A stretch of DNA of 55,101 nt from Crocosphaera watsonii WH 8501. GTDB lineage: Bacteria; Cyanobacteriota; Cyanobacteriia; Cyanobacteriales; Microcystaceae. The translations under genes and the position numbers were made by a program. The notes beneath the pieces were generated by a model. That model made no database searches. It was not told the DNA's origin and saw only the letters and a program-made list of their open reading frames with translations. Below are positions 26,661-35,781 of this stretch, one piece after another. Location of the stretch: contig NZ_AADV02000009.1 in the NCBI RefSeq assembly GCF_000167195.1, positions 1 through 55,101 on the forward strand, read 5' to 3'. Position 1 is the stretch's first letter, and every line of letters starts with the position of its first letter.

Positions 26661-28253
26661 ATGCAGTTTAATCTTAATGCTTATCCTTATGCTTCTCAAC
26701 GTCGTGTTATTTTAGCTAAAAATTGTGCGGTTGCTACCAGTCAACCCTTGGCAACTTTAGCAGGAATAGAAATGTTTCAATCTGGAGGAAATGCGGTTGA
26801 TGCAGCTATTGCCACTGCTATTACTTTAACCGTAGTTGAACCCACTTCTAATGGGATTGGTGGTGACGCTTTTGCTTTAGTTTGGGATGGAAAATTACAA
26901 GGTATTAATGGCTCAGGAAAAAGCCCGAAAAATTTACCATTATCAGCTTATTCTAGTTTAGAAAAAATGCCAGATATTGGCTGGTTAACGGTAACGGTTC
27001 CTGGGGCAGTTTCTGTCTGGTATGAGGTTTGGCAACGGTGGGGAAAATTACCTTTTGAGCAGTTATTTGCCCCTGCCATTCGTTACGCTAGAAATGGCTT
27101 TCCTGTTTCTCCAGTAACCGCAGAAATATGGCGACGCAAAGAAGTAGTTTATCTCACGAAAAAAAGACCAGAATATCAATATTTTCAACAAGTTTTCTTT
27201 CCTAAAAAACGCGCCCCAAAAGCTGGAGAAATTTGGGGAAGTGTTCTCCATGCTCAAACATTAGAAGAGATTGCCAACACAGGAGGGGAAAGTTTTTATA
27301 AGGGAAAAATAGCTGAAAAAATAAACAATTTTGCAGCAGATACAGGAGGATATATAACCTCTGATGATTTAGCGATTCATACTCCTTTATGGGTTGATCC
27401 TATTGCTACTAAATATAAGGAATTAGAAGTATGGGAAATGCCCCCCAATAGCCAAGGAATTGCCGCTTTAATGGCTTTAAATATTGTGGAAGGTTTAAAT
27501 ATTGAACAATACAAACGAGATTCTGTAGATAGCTTTCATTATCAAATTGAAGCAATGAAATTAGCTTTTGCTGATGCTTATGCTTATGTTAGTGATCCTG
27601 ATTTTATGAAAGTTACTAACAGTAATTTATTGGAGAAAAATTATGCAAAACAGCGTCAAGAATTAATTAATAATCAAGCTATACCTTTAGCTAACCATGG
27701 AATACCACAAGGAGGAACCGTTTATTTATGTACAGCAGATGCAGAGTTAATGGTTTCTTTTATTCAATCAAACTATGATACTTTTGGTAGCGGAATTTTA
27801 GTTCCAGAAACAGGAATATCCTTACATAATAGAGGCTCAGCTTTTACCTTAGAAAAAGGTCATTCTAATCAAATAGCAGCCAATAAACGTCCTTTTCATA
27901 CGATTATTCCTGGCTTTTTAACCAAAGATAATCAACCTATTGGCCCCTTTGGCGTAATGGGTGCGCCCATGCAACCCCAAGGACACCTACAAATGGTGGT
28001 TAATTTAACTGATTATCAAATGAATCCTCAAACTGCTTTAGATGCACCTAGATGGCGATTTCTAGAAGGAAATAGCGTACTTTTAGAAATGGGTGCATCC
28101 CCCGAAATTATTGCAGGGTTAAGAGAACGAGGCCATGATGTTAAATTAGCCCCTGAAACCATGTTTGGCAAAGGTCAAATGATCTTAAAAAATAACGGTG
28201 TTTTAATCGCCGGTTCCGAACCCCGTGCCGATGGTTTAGCATTAGGTTATTGA
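26661..28253 (+). CDS. ggt: Gamma-glutamyltransferase family protein
   Basis: The family cleaves the gamma-glutamyl bond of glutathione and conjugates after self-cleavage at a Thr. The 530-residue protein has the N-terminal signature GGNAVDAAIATAITLTVVEP, the substrate region GIGGDAFALVWDG, and the self-processing site GGTVYLCTAD with Thr353 as N-terminal nucleophile. GPFGVMGAPMQPQGHLQ near the end is also conserved. No signal peptide is visible, so a cytosolic enzyme is likely. Several homologues act on other gamma-glutamyl or acyl substrates, so the exact reaction is open. Confidence 0.9.
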   Translation: MQFNLNAYPYASQRRVILAKNCAVATSQPLATLAGIEMFQSGGNAVDAAIATAITLTVVEPTSNGIGGDAFALVWDGKLQGINGSGKSPKNLPLSAYSSLEKMPDIGWLTVTVPGAVSVWYEVWQRWGKLPFEQLFAPAIRYARNGFPVSPVTAEIWRRKEVVYLTKKRPEYQYFQQVFFPKKRAPKAGEIWGSVLHAQTLEEIANTGGESFYKGKIAEKINNFAADTGGYITSDDLAIHTPLWVDPIATKYKELEVWEMPPNSQGIAALMALNIVEGLNIEQYKRDSVDSFHYQIEAMKLAFADAYAYVSDPDFMKVTNSNLLEKNYAKQRQELINNQAIPLANHGIPQGGTVYLCTADAELMVSFIQSNYDTFGSGILVPETGISLHNRGSAFTLEKGHSNQIAANKRPFHTIIPGFLTKDNQPIGPFGVMGAPMQPQGHLQMVVNLTDYQMNPQTALDAPRWRFLEGNSVLLEMGASPEIIAGLRERGHDVKLAPETMFGKGQMILKNNGVLIAGSEPRADGLALGY

Positions 28254-28623
28254 ACAAAATTAGAAGCGTAATTGATAATTTATACTCAATAAATATGTAT
28301 TATATCAGAAAAAGTGCTGCTCAGTATTAAAGTAATAAAAATATAAATCTTGACAAGAATATAACTTTCGTTTTTTAATCATTGAACTTAGATGAAATTA
28401 TATGCTATTATGCTGATTGTTAACGGTTATTAATTTTAGTAGTGGTCTGGAAAATTAGTATGCAATACCTAAAAATCTGTTAGCGAGAGATAGCATCTAC
28501 GGGACTACGTATTATGGAATTCGAGCTTAATGAGATTCGTAGTTTCCTTGGCATGACAATTAAGGGTACAAAAATTTATTAATAAATTTTTGTACTACTA
28601 CATAATAATTAACAGAATCGTCT
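28254..28623. other. Intergenic region with a dispersed repeat
   Basis: 370 bp with no ORF of note. It contains the second copy of the GAGATTC...GACAATTAA repeat (28532-28568) fused to the palindrome at 28566-28595, in the promoter region of the mscS-like gene. Confidence 0.6.
28566..28595. repeat. Perfect 30-bp palindrome
   Basis: The 30 bases starting GTACAAAAATTTATT are their own reverse complement with no loop. It sits 28 bp before the start of the mscS-like gene and directly follows the dispersed GACAATTAA repeat. It could be an operator or the end of a mobile repeat. Confidence 0.75.
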
Positions 28624-30429
28624 ATGAATCATATAATTTTAGTCAGATTTCAAACACTGGTGATAGCAGGAATGGTATCAATCGTGGCAATATTAAGTCC
28701 TCCAGGATTTGCCCAAGAACAAGAAGAAGACTCAATTTTAATTGAATCAACTATCACTGGGGATGTTGATCCATCTCAAGCGGTTACGGTGGAAGACCTT
28801 AAGATTCCAGTGGATCAACTAGAGTTATTAGTGAAACCATTGAGCCTCGAAGAATTACAAACAGAGGCCGCAGCTTGGTTCCTGTTGCTCAAAGATAAAG
28901 CTGTAGAAATTAGTACAACAGAGATTGCCATCAAGCGAGAAAATCAAATCATTAAAGAGGGAGAAGAGGCAGACGAAGCTGTTAACAAAGCGAGAGAAGA
29001 GTTGGCTAAAGCTGAGTCGGCCTTGAATGAAACGACCTCTGGTACACCAGAATATGAAAAAGCAGTTGAGGATGTGGAAGCAGCTAAACAAGCTCTCAGA
29101 GAGGCTGAACAAGATATAAAGGAAGCTGTTGAAACGGAGAAAGAATTAAAGCAAGATGAAGAATTAGAAAAAACTTTACAAGAGGCAGAACTTGAACAGC
29201 AAATTACCTCTGCTCAGAAAATATTCCTAGAAGCGGAAAAAGAGATAGCTAAACTTACACAGGGATCGGCAGCTTACAATGAGGGGATGGAAAAAATTGA
29301 TGTCTTAGCAACAGCCTTATTAGAGTTAGAGTCGGCTGAGAAAAAGTTAGAAAGTGCCGTGCCTGACTCCCCTGAGTATAAACAATTAGAAAAAACTCTT
29401 GCGTAACAGAGAACTAAAGTCATCCAAGCGGGAGAAGCGGTTTCTCAAACAGGTTTAGCCCCTTCAGCTAAAAAAGAGGAATTTTTACAAGACCCGAAAG
29501 ACTCTGAAACCGAGTTAAAAAATCAATTAGTAGTTAATGTAACCGAGTTACAAGGGGAACAAACTGCTATTATTGACCGTTTAAATGTGGTTTTAGATGC
29601 GTTAGGAAACAAAGGTGGGGACACACAATCCTATCGCAAATATATCGACGTGGTAAGCGGTATTGAGATAAATGTTACAGATACAGAAGGGTTGATAGTG
29701 CGACTGGTTAGTTGGCTGCAATCAGAAGAAGGGGGTATCCGTTTGGGACTCAGTATTGTTAAGTTTATTCTGATTATCAGCGTGTCTATTCTTGCTGCTC
29801 TTATCTTGAAAAAGCTTGTCAGAACAACACTCAGCCGAGTTGGTGGAGTTTCTAACTTATTTCTTGACTTCATCGTGATGACCACAGAACGTGGGGTGAT
29901 GGTGGTTGGCTTTCTGATGGGATTAACGAGCTTAGGTATTAGTCTGGGTCCCTTACTGGCCTTGCTTGGTGGGGTCAGTTTCGTCTTAGCCTTTGCTTTG
30001 CAAAGTAATTTGGGCAACTTCGCCAGTGGTTTAATGTTGCTCATTTATAAGCCCTTTGATGTGGGCGATCTCGTCTTAATTCCAGGCACCAACGATAAAG
30101 GGTATGTCAGAGCTATCACGTTAGCCAATACCTCTTTTGATCACTACACTGGCAAAATCGTCACCTTACCGAATTCAGAAGTTTGGGGATCGAGAATTGA
30201 AAATCTCCTACCTGGTGAGCATCGATTGATTGAGTTTCTCTTTATTCTTAGTTCCAATGATGATGCACGCAGGATTAAAGAAGCTTGGGAAAAAGCTGTT
30301 GAAGCTCATCCAGGAATTGACAAGGAAAAATGGTCTATGAGCATACCTTATATCAGTCCAAGTTCTGGGAGCTTAATCCCGGATTTCTCACAAATTAATT
30401 TGAAAGCCCAATCCAGAGATGAAAAATGA
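28624..30429 (+). pseudogene. MscS-family mechanosensitive channel gene interrupted by one in-frame TAA
   Basis: The frame begins with a signal peptide (ending GFAQEQ), then a long charged coiled coil. TAA at 29404-29406 stops it at residue 260, but the same frame stays open, without another stop, to 30429: QRTKVIQAGEAVSQTG, more helix, two to three membrane segments from about 29745, and the MscS pore region SFVLAFALQSNLGNFASGLML with the beta domain KPFDVGDLVLIPG. The protein would be about 601 residues. The TAA may come from CAA or another sense codon. An ATG or GTG after the stop (29587 region) could still make the channel part without its coiled coil. Confidence 0.85.
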
Positions 30430-30622
30430 TAATTTTTAGGACTAATAGAAATTTTGAATATAGATGAATAAAAAAATTGACTTTGATTATCCAAAAATTG
30501 AGTTTAAGAGGGAATAATTATATTAACTTTTGATTTTCTCCACGATAAATAAGACTAAATGAAAGTATCAGTCAGTCAACAACTTATGATAGATATCTTT
30601 TTTAAAAAACAACTTATTCTAC
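30430..30622. other. Short gap between mscS-like gene and transposase
   Basis: AT-rich DNA with no recognisable gene. It should contain the right-hand boundary of the IS1380-type element, but I could not match terminal inverted repeats. Confidence 0.3.
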
Positions 30623-32107
30623 TTATCCAGTATTAGGAATAGTTTTAATTCTTTTGTTAGCAATAGACAAAATATCTTGATAAGGACAAGCACTAGCTAT
30701 AGCGATAATAATTCTTCTACAACTAATCTTTATTCTGGCTCCCAACTTAAGAAGATTTAGACGTATTCTTCCCACAGTTGCTTTAGCCAATGAAGTTTTT
30801 TTAAAACAGTGTTGACGAAAAGCATTTATGAGAACATAAGCCCAGAAATGTATCCATAATCTTAGTTGATTACTTTGAAATGTTTGAGTTGAAGTTCTAT
30901 CAGCTAACAAGTCTAATTGTTGTTCTTTAATCCGATTTTCCATCTCGCCTCTCGGACAGTATTTTTTTGTATAAAGTTTTGAGGGTGGAATTTTTGAAGC
31001 GGGCAAAGATGTCACCACATGGCGCATTTTTAAGCCATCACTTCCATAACAAACTTTTGTCACTACTCTTCTTTGACAACTCCATGACTTTTCTGTTTTA
31101 TAACGAATAGAGCGATACCAAGTAGAAATTGGTACTAATTTTTTAACTTCTTCTAAATCTTCTTTTTTCTGAAATAAACTATCCATTAATTCAGTTATTG
31201 GAGCTAGTTTTTTTTCATATTCATGTTTGGCTTTTTCAATTACATCATCCGCTCGTAACTTAAGAACGCCATTTGTTCCCATAGCTATAACATAATCAAC
31301 TAAAGGCTGATTTTCACAAAAATAGAAGATTTCTTCACGGGCATAGGCACTATCACCCCTAACTAGGATATGAGTCTCTGACCATTTTTCTCTAATTAGT
31401 CCGATAATTCTTTGTAATTCGTCTAAGGCTCCATCGGCTGGATCTACATTAGATGAACGAAGTTTAGCAACTAATAAATGATGCCCACAGAAAATATATA
31501 AAGGAGCATAACATACTCCGTGATAATAACTATTAAAAAATGCCCCTTCTTGATTACCATGTACTTGGTCATCCGTGACATCCATATCTAATATAATACT
31601 TAAGGGAGGTTTTTTATAAGACTCTAAACAAAATTCGACAAAAGATTTTTCAATGGCTTCAAAGTTGGGTTCTATTTTATGATAACGACTCGTTTTTTGG
31701 TCGAGAATAGTCTCAGGACAATATTCCAATCTATTAATTGTACTTTTTCCAGCTAACCATCCCTTTTTATCTTCAAGTTCATTAAGCTTTTCTAAAGCGA
31801 TCTTAAGGGCAGGATCGTGACGTAATTTATCATGGTCATTGACATCTTCATAGCCTAAAATAATTCCATAAAGCCTTTGTGCTAATAACTCATGAACGGA
31901 ATGATCTACATAATATTGATGACGATGATCTTGAAAACAGTTACCAAACTTCTCGGTAATTCCCAGTTTTTTATCCAACTCAGCTATCCAGACAATCCCC
32001 GCATCTGAAGTGATTAGTCCCCCATCAAAATTAGCGATTATTTCTTTTCCTTTCTGTTTACTAAAGTTGATTACTTGACGAGGGGTTCGGGGATGACTGG
32101 GACTCAT
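30623..32107 (-). CDS. IS1380-family transposase
   Basis: A 494-residue intact DDE transposase. The N-terminus (ANFDGGLITSDAGIVWIAELDKKLGI, with QDHRHQYYVDHSVHELLAQR) is characteristic of IS1380 elements. The catalytic acids appear as Asp in IILDMDVTDDQVHG, Asp in LVRGDSAYAREE, and Glu in CPRGEMENRIKEQ. The frame is complete, so it may be active. Terminal repeats were not identified by eye. Confidence 0.9.
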   Translation of the reverse strand: MSPSHPRTPRQVINFSKQKGKEIIANFDGGLITSDAGIVWIAELDKKLGITEKFGNCFQDHRHQYYVDHSVHELLAQRLYGIILGYEDVNDHDKLRHDPALKIALEKLNELEDKKGWLAGKSTINRLEYCPETILDQKTSRYHKIEPNFEAIEKSFVEFCLESYKKPPLSIILDMDVTDDQVHGNQEGAFFNSYYHGVCYAPLYIFCGHHLLVAKLRSSNVDPADGALDELQRIIGLIREKWSETHILVRGDSAYAREEIFYFCENQPLVDYVIAMGTNGVLKLRADDVIEKAKHEYEKKLAPITELMDSLFQKKEDLEEVKKLVPISTWYRSIRYKTEKSWSCQRRVVTKVCYGSDGLKMRHVVTSLPASKIPPSKLYTKKYCPRGEMENRIKEQQLDLLADRTSTQTFQSNQLRLWIHFWAYVLINAFRQHCFKKTSLAKATVGRIRLNLLKLGARIKISCRRIIIAIASACPYQDILSIANKRIKTIPNTG

Positions 32108-32256
32108 TAAATCAGTTTAAGGTAAATTGCTTTAATAATTAAATTATAGCATATTTTATTCTAACAATCTAGTACTATTAGAGATTTTATTAATAATTTT
32201 TTTGGAAAAATGAGTGATTGATTTATCTTTTCATCTTTGTCTAATTCGGGTTGATT

Positions 32257-32607
32257 TTAACTTAAAATCTGACAACAGACTGTTGGTTGGGGAAATCTGC
32301 GATCGCTCTGTTCAAACCCACTTCCTGTAAGGCTTCTGTGTTTGGCGATCGCAGATTTTGTGAGAAATTCGGGGTTATTATTAGCAGCATTTCCAGTTAG
32401 TCCATTAATCAGTCTTGAGGAGTTTAGACGACCCTCATATCTATAATTACCACCATCAGTGATGCTAGTAATGGCACCATTTCCACCCCAAACCGTGGCT
32501 GCAGCAGAAGCTTTTTCGCTAAAACCAAAAGTTAATGCCGCTAGACAAGCTGAACTCACTAAAGATGTTATGATAGCTTGATTTTGGCGTTTGTTAGTAC
32601 AAATCAT
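32257..32607 (-). pseudogene. Secreted protein gene with its 3' part replaced by a palindromic insert
   Basis: The 116-residue frame has a signal peptide (hydrophobic core LVSSACLAALTFG, ending KASA) and a mature part AATVWGGNGAITSITDGG typical of cyanobacterial secreted proteins. The last roughly 35 residues (EFLTKSAIAKHRSLTG onward) are encoded by a HIP1-bearing inverted repeat at 32293-32358, not by normal coding DNA, and no sorting signal follows. I read it as a truncated or interrupted gene. Confidence 0.6.
32293..32358. repeat. Inverted repeat with HIP1 arms (MITE-like)
   Basis: Arms AAATCTGCGATCGC (32293-32306) and GCGATCGCAGATTT (32345-32358) are perfect over 14 bp, with a 38-bp loop. 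It lies inside the end of a secreted-protein frame, so it looks like an insertion. Confidence 0.7.
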
Positions 32608-32768
32608 TTTATAAACTGAGTATTGTTATATATGTATAATTACACAAAAATATTTTTAAATCAATGTTATGCAGTTCATTGTTTCTAGTAAACTAAAAAA
32701 TATAAGGTATTTTTTTAGTTGCTATAGCTGATATAGTAATACACTTTATAACTCAGTAATTTTTATGA

Positions 32769-32975
32769 TTAAGAAGACAGTTCTCGCTGATTGATCACAC
32801 AATCTTGAAGATATAGAGCGATTAACTGTTGATAGCAAATTCCTTTTTCTTGTGCTTTTTGATCAAAATATTCTATTATGTCATTACCTAGAGATAAGGT
32901 TACTTGTTGCTTAAGTTGTTTTGCATAGGGGTTGGGACGACGTTTCATGTTAGCAAGATCATATTCTGGTTTCAT
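32769..32975 (-). CDS. brnA: BrnA-family antitoxin
   Basis: A 68-residue protein starting MKPEYDLANMKRRPNPYAKQ, followed by VTLSLGNDIIEYFDQKAQ and YQQLIALYLQDCV. This is the BrnA/CopG ribbon-helix-helix arrangement. The Met chosen is 4 bp after the brnT stop; a longer frame upstream overlaps brnT and is not protein-like. BrnA binds BrnT and represses the operon. It is intact, whereas brnT is not. Confidence 0.85.
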   Translation of the reverse strand: MKPEYDLANMKRRPNPYAKQLKQQVTLSLGNDIIEYFDQKAQEKGICYQQLIALYLQDCVINQRELSS

Positions 32976-32979
32976 GATA

Positions 32980-33264
32980 TTATCCTCGATATTCTTGACT
33001 TTCTTTTTTGGTTGCTTTTCGGGCTGATATAATTCTAATGATAGAGTCTTGTTCTCGAAAACAATGCACAATTAGTAAGATTCGCATTTTTGAGCTTTGA
33101 CCAAGTAGTAAAAATCGCTCCTCCCCATTAGAATGATAGTCATCCCAAAATTGAATAGCATTATCATCATAAAATACGGTTTTAGCTTCTTAAAAAGAAA
33201 CACCATGCTTTTTTTGATTAATTTTGTCTTTTGCGTAATCCCACTCAAACCGTAATTTATTCAT
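32980..33264 (-). pseudogene. brnT: BrnT-family toxin gene interrupted by one in-frame TAA
   Basis: From ATG at 33264 the frame reads MNKLRFEWDYAKDKINQKKH then GVSF, a TAA (33190-33192), then EAKTVFYDDNAIQFW, EERFLLLGQSSKMRILLIV and IRIISARKATKKESQEYRG to the natural stop at 32980. This matches BrnT from end to end (94 residues); the family has GVSFEEA at that spot, so the change is most likely GAA to TAA. BrnT is a RelE-like ribonuclease toxin. Only this one lesion is visible. Confidence 0.85.
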
Positions 33265-33400
33265 ATCTATATTATAATCTAAAGGATTTTATTTTTGAAT
33301 AAGCAGATAAATATTTTATTCATGTTTTTGCTACTCTATTTCTTAAAATAGACTTTTATGCTAAGCTAACATGACGATTGACTGAATAAAAGCTAATTAT

Positions 33401-34354
33401 ATGGAACAATCTACCTACTTTACTTCAAAAAATACTAAGATTAGAGGAACTTTAACCCTACCTGATAACATCAATAAACCACCTGTTTGTTTATTTGTGG
33501 GTGGTTCTTTCCCTCAAACCCGTGACGGTAATTTAGATAACTCAAAAAAAGACTGGTTTCCTGTTACTTTACCTGACAGAAACTTGTTTAAAGATGAAGC
33601 AAAATTATTTAAAAAATTAGGTTATGCTACCTTTAGATATGATAAAAGAGGGTGCGGTGAAAGCGAAGGAGATTGTGATCATGTTGGTCTATTTACTTTA
33701 GTTGATGATGCTAGAGAAGCTATAAAATGGTTAAAAACTTTACCTGAAATCGATAATAATAGAATTGGCATTTTAGGACAAAGCGAAGGTGCAGTTATCG
33801 CTTTGATGTTAGCTGCTGAAAATTTAGATTTAGCTTTTTATATTTGGCAAGGAGGGGTTTATAATAACCTAGAAACTATTTTAAAATGGCAACGGGATAA
33901 TTTTTGGAAGTTAGAACAAGATGCGATTGAAAATTTTAAGAATACTTTTCCCTTGATGTATTGGGTTTACGTCAAAACTGATGAATTATGTGATAAAATT
34001 AAACAAGGAAATACTAATCTAACACTGGGTGATGAAACTTGGTCTAAAGAATTGGATTTTCTGATCTGGAAACAACATTTTGATTATCCTCCGTTTGAGT
34101 TTATTTCTAAGGTAAAATGTCCTGTTTTGTTGTTACATGGAGACTTAGATCATAATACACCCCATACAGAAGCATTATTAGCAACAGAAGCATTAAAAAA
34201 AGCAGGAAATACTCAAGTTAAAACCCATATTTTCCCAGGTTTAGATCATAGTTTTCGACGACTAGGAAACCCCGATGAAGACTTTGTAACAGCTATGAAA
34301 CGACCTCTTGATCCTGAAGTTACCGAAGCGATAAGACAATGGTTCAGCAATTAA
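33401..34354 (+). CDS. Alpha/beta hydrolase (serine aminopeptidase S33-like)
   Basis: This 317-residue cytosolic hydrolase has the nucleophile Ser in GILGQSEGAVIAL, the acid in LLLHGDLDHNTP and the His in FPGLDHSFRRLG. The opening GTLTLPDNINKPPVCLFVGG and RYDKRGCGESEG are typical of S33-like esterases that act on small acyl substrates. Substrate unknown. It stands alone, followed by the tandem repeat array. Confidence 0.85.
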   Translation: MEQSTYFTSKNTKIRGTLTLPDNINKPPVCLFVGGSFPQTRDGNLDNSKKDWFPVTLPDRNLFKDEAKLFKKLGYATFRYDKRGCGESEGDCDHVGLFTLVDDAREAIKWLKTLPEIDNNRIGILGQSEGAVIALMLAAENLDLAFYIWQGGVYNNLETILKWQRDNFWKLEQDAIENFKNTFPLMYWVYVKTDELCDKIKQGNTNLTLGDETWSKELDFLIWKQHFDYPPFEFISKVKCPVLLLHGDLDHNTPHTEALLATEALKKAGNTQVKTHIFPGLDHSFRRLGNPDEDFVTAMKRPLDPEVTEAIRQWFSN

Positions 34355-34386
34355 CAGTTAACAATTATTATAATTTATAATAGTAG

Positions 34387-34788
34387 GGTGGGCAAAGTCA
34401 AAGTCTATTTTAAACAATTTGAAAATCGGAGTATTTTTTGCCCACCGGACAGTGACTTGAATTTAAAATTGATAATTTATGATTTATGATAGTAATGTGG
34501 TTGGTGGGCAAATTGAAAATTATGTGAAATGATTTGATAATCTTTCTTTTTTTGCCCACCCTACAGTGACTTGAATTTAAAATCTAGAATTTATGATTTA
34601 TGATAGTAATGTGGTCGGTGGGCAAATTGAAAAGTATTTGAAATGATTTGATAATCTTTCTTTTTTTGCCCACCCTACAGTGACTTGAATTTAAAATCTA
34701 GAATTTATGATTTATGATAGTAATGTGGTCGGTGGGTAAATTGAAAAGTATTTGAAATGATTTGATAATCTTTCTTTTTTTGCCCACC
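34387..34788. repeat. Tandem array of about four 114-bp units, each with a GGTGGGCAAA hairpin
   Basis: Hairpin arms begin at 34387, 34503, 34617 and 34731, giving periods of 116, 114 and 114 bp. Each unit has GGTGGG(C/T)AAA, an AT-rich loop, TTTGCCCACC, then CTACAGTGACTTGAATTTAA and a TTATGATTTATGATAGTAATG spacer. The last two full units are almost identical; the first is diverged. It fills the gap between the hydrolase and the methyltransferase, with no coding potential. Confidence 0.85.
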
Positions 34789-34823
34789 CTACAGTGATTT
34801 ATGTCCTATTTTTGTGAATTATT

Positions 34824-35495
34824 ATGAGTGACGAAAATCTAAACCCATTGCGTAAAAAACTTGAAAATTTAGTTACAGAGTATCAACAAAAAAATGATTT
34901 TACTGGATGGTTTGAAGATATTTATACCGACGCATTAGGAAACCCTGAACAGGTTCCTTGGGCAAAAATGCAGCCCCATCCTTGTTTAGAAAACTGGGTA
35001 AAAATAGCCAATATAACCAAGAAAAAAGCTTTAGTTATTGGTTGCGGTTTAGGAGATGATAGCGAAATTTTAGCTCAATATAAGGCTAATGTTACAGCTT
35101 TTGATATTGCACCCTCATCCATTGAATGGTGTCAAAAAAGGTTTAATAATAGTTCCGTTAATTACTTAGTTGCTGATTTATTAAACTTAGATAATAGTTG
35201 GAAAAACAGTTTTGAGATCATCTTTGAATCAAGAACTATTCAAGCATTACCGATCACTATTAGAAAAGAAGTTATAGAAGCGATCGCAACCTCGTTAAAA
35301 CCAGGAGGAACCTTATTAATTGTAACTCGTCTTCGAGATACAGAAGACACGATTGATGGTCCACCCTGGCCAGTTTCCGAAGCAGAATTATCACAATTTT
35401 CTGAGTATGGTTATCAAGAAATTAACCGTATTCCTTACATTGATACTAATAACCCATCCGTTAAACAAGCATTAATAGAATACCAAAGAAATTGA
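34824..35495 (+). CDS. Class I SAM-dependent methyltransferase (thiopurine methyltransferase-like)
   Basis: A 223-residue enzyme with motif I ALVIGCGLGDDSEILAQY, the acidic end of strand 2 (VTAFDIAPSSIEW), LVADLLNLD as motif II and LKPGGTLLIVTRL as motif III. The layout and the WFEDIYTDA..PW N-terminus resemble the thiopurine/halide methyltransferase branch. Acceptor substrate unknown. Confidence 0.85.
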   Translation: MSDENLNPLRKKLENLVTEYQQKNDFTGWFEDIYTDALGNPEQVPWAKMQPHPCLENWVKIANITKKKALVIGCGLGDDSEILAQYKANVTAFDIAPSSIEWCQKRFNNSSVNYLVADLLNLDNSWKNSFEIIFESRTIQALPITIRKEVIEAIATSLKPGGTLLIVTRLRDTEDTIDGPPWPVSEAELSQFSEYGYQEINRIPYIDTNNPSVKQALIEYQRN

Positions 35496-35517
35496 AGATT
35501 AAAAAATTAGCTCGTAG

Positions 35518-35584
35518 GGTGGGTTAGGTGCGGATTTGATTTTGATAAAAACATCATAAGTTTTTATCCGCATCGTAACCCACC
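35518..35584. repeat. Inverted repeat GGTGGGTTA ... TAACCCACC
   Basis: Arms at 35518-35526 and 35576-35584, with inner pairing of GTGCGGAT and ATCCGCAT. It is a cousin of the GGTGGGCAAA family but with different inner sequence. It lies between the convergent methyltransferase and plsC fragment, so it may also act as a bidirectional terminator. Confidence 0.65.
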
Positions 35585-35587
35585 ATC

Positions 35588-35781
35588 TTAACAGAAAAAA
35601 TGATTCAAGAAACCTGAAAATAACTTTAGTTCATCCGGTTCTTGATAATGGGAAGGTAACAACTCAACTAACCCTTTTTCTAAGGTTTCTAAGACAGTAT
35701 CAATGTCTTGACGTTTGGGATGTTTAACTTGAGGAAATGATAAAGGTTCCCCAAAACGAACAGTTAGGGTTTTGCGATAAT
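35588..35781 (-). pseudogene. C-terminal fragment of a PlsC-like 1-acylglycerol-3-phosphate acyltransferase
   Basis: The minus strand encodes SNYRKTLTVRFGEPLSFPQV followed by DIDTVLETLEKGLVELLPSH and YQEPDE, which is the last part of lysophospholipid acyltransferases (YRK.LTVRFGEPL is the telling stretch). The catalytic HX4D part is missing: upstream of about 35781 the sequence changes abruptly into a palindrome. The fragment cannot be functional. Confidence 0.7.

Noticed and set aside
30500..32170. Terminal inverted repeats of the IS1380-type element
   Set aside because: No convincing inverted match between the two flanks could be found by eye.
32976..33071. Extended 100-residue version of the BrnA frame
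   Set aside because: The extra N-terminus overlaps the end of brnT in another frame and is not family-like; the Met at 32975 fits BrnA length and operon spacing.
34387..34800. Possible CRISPR array
   Set aside because: The period is 114 bp with near-identical spacers and internal hairpins; CRISPR units have 25-40 bp repeats and unique spacers.
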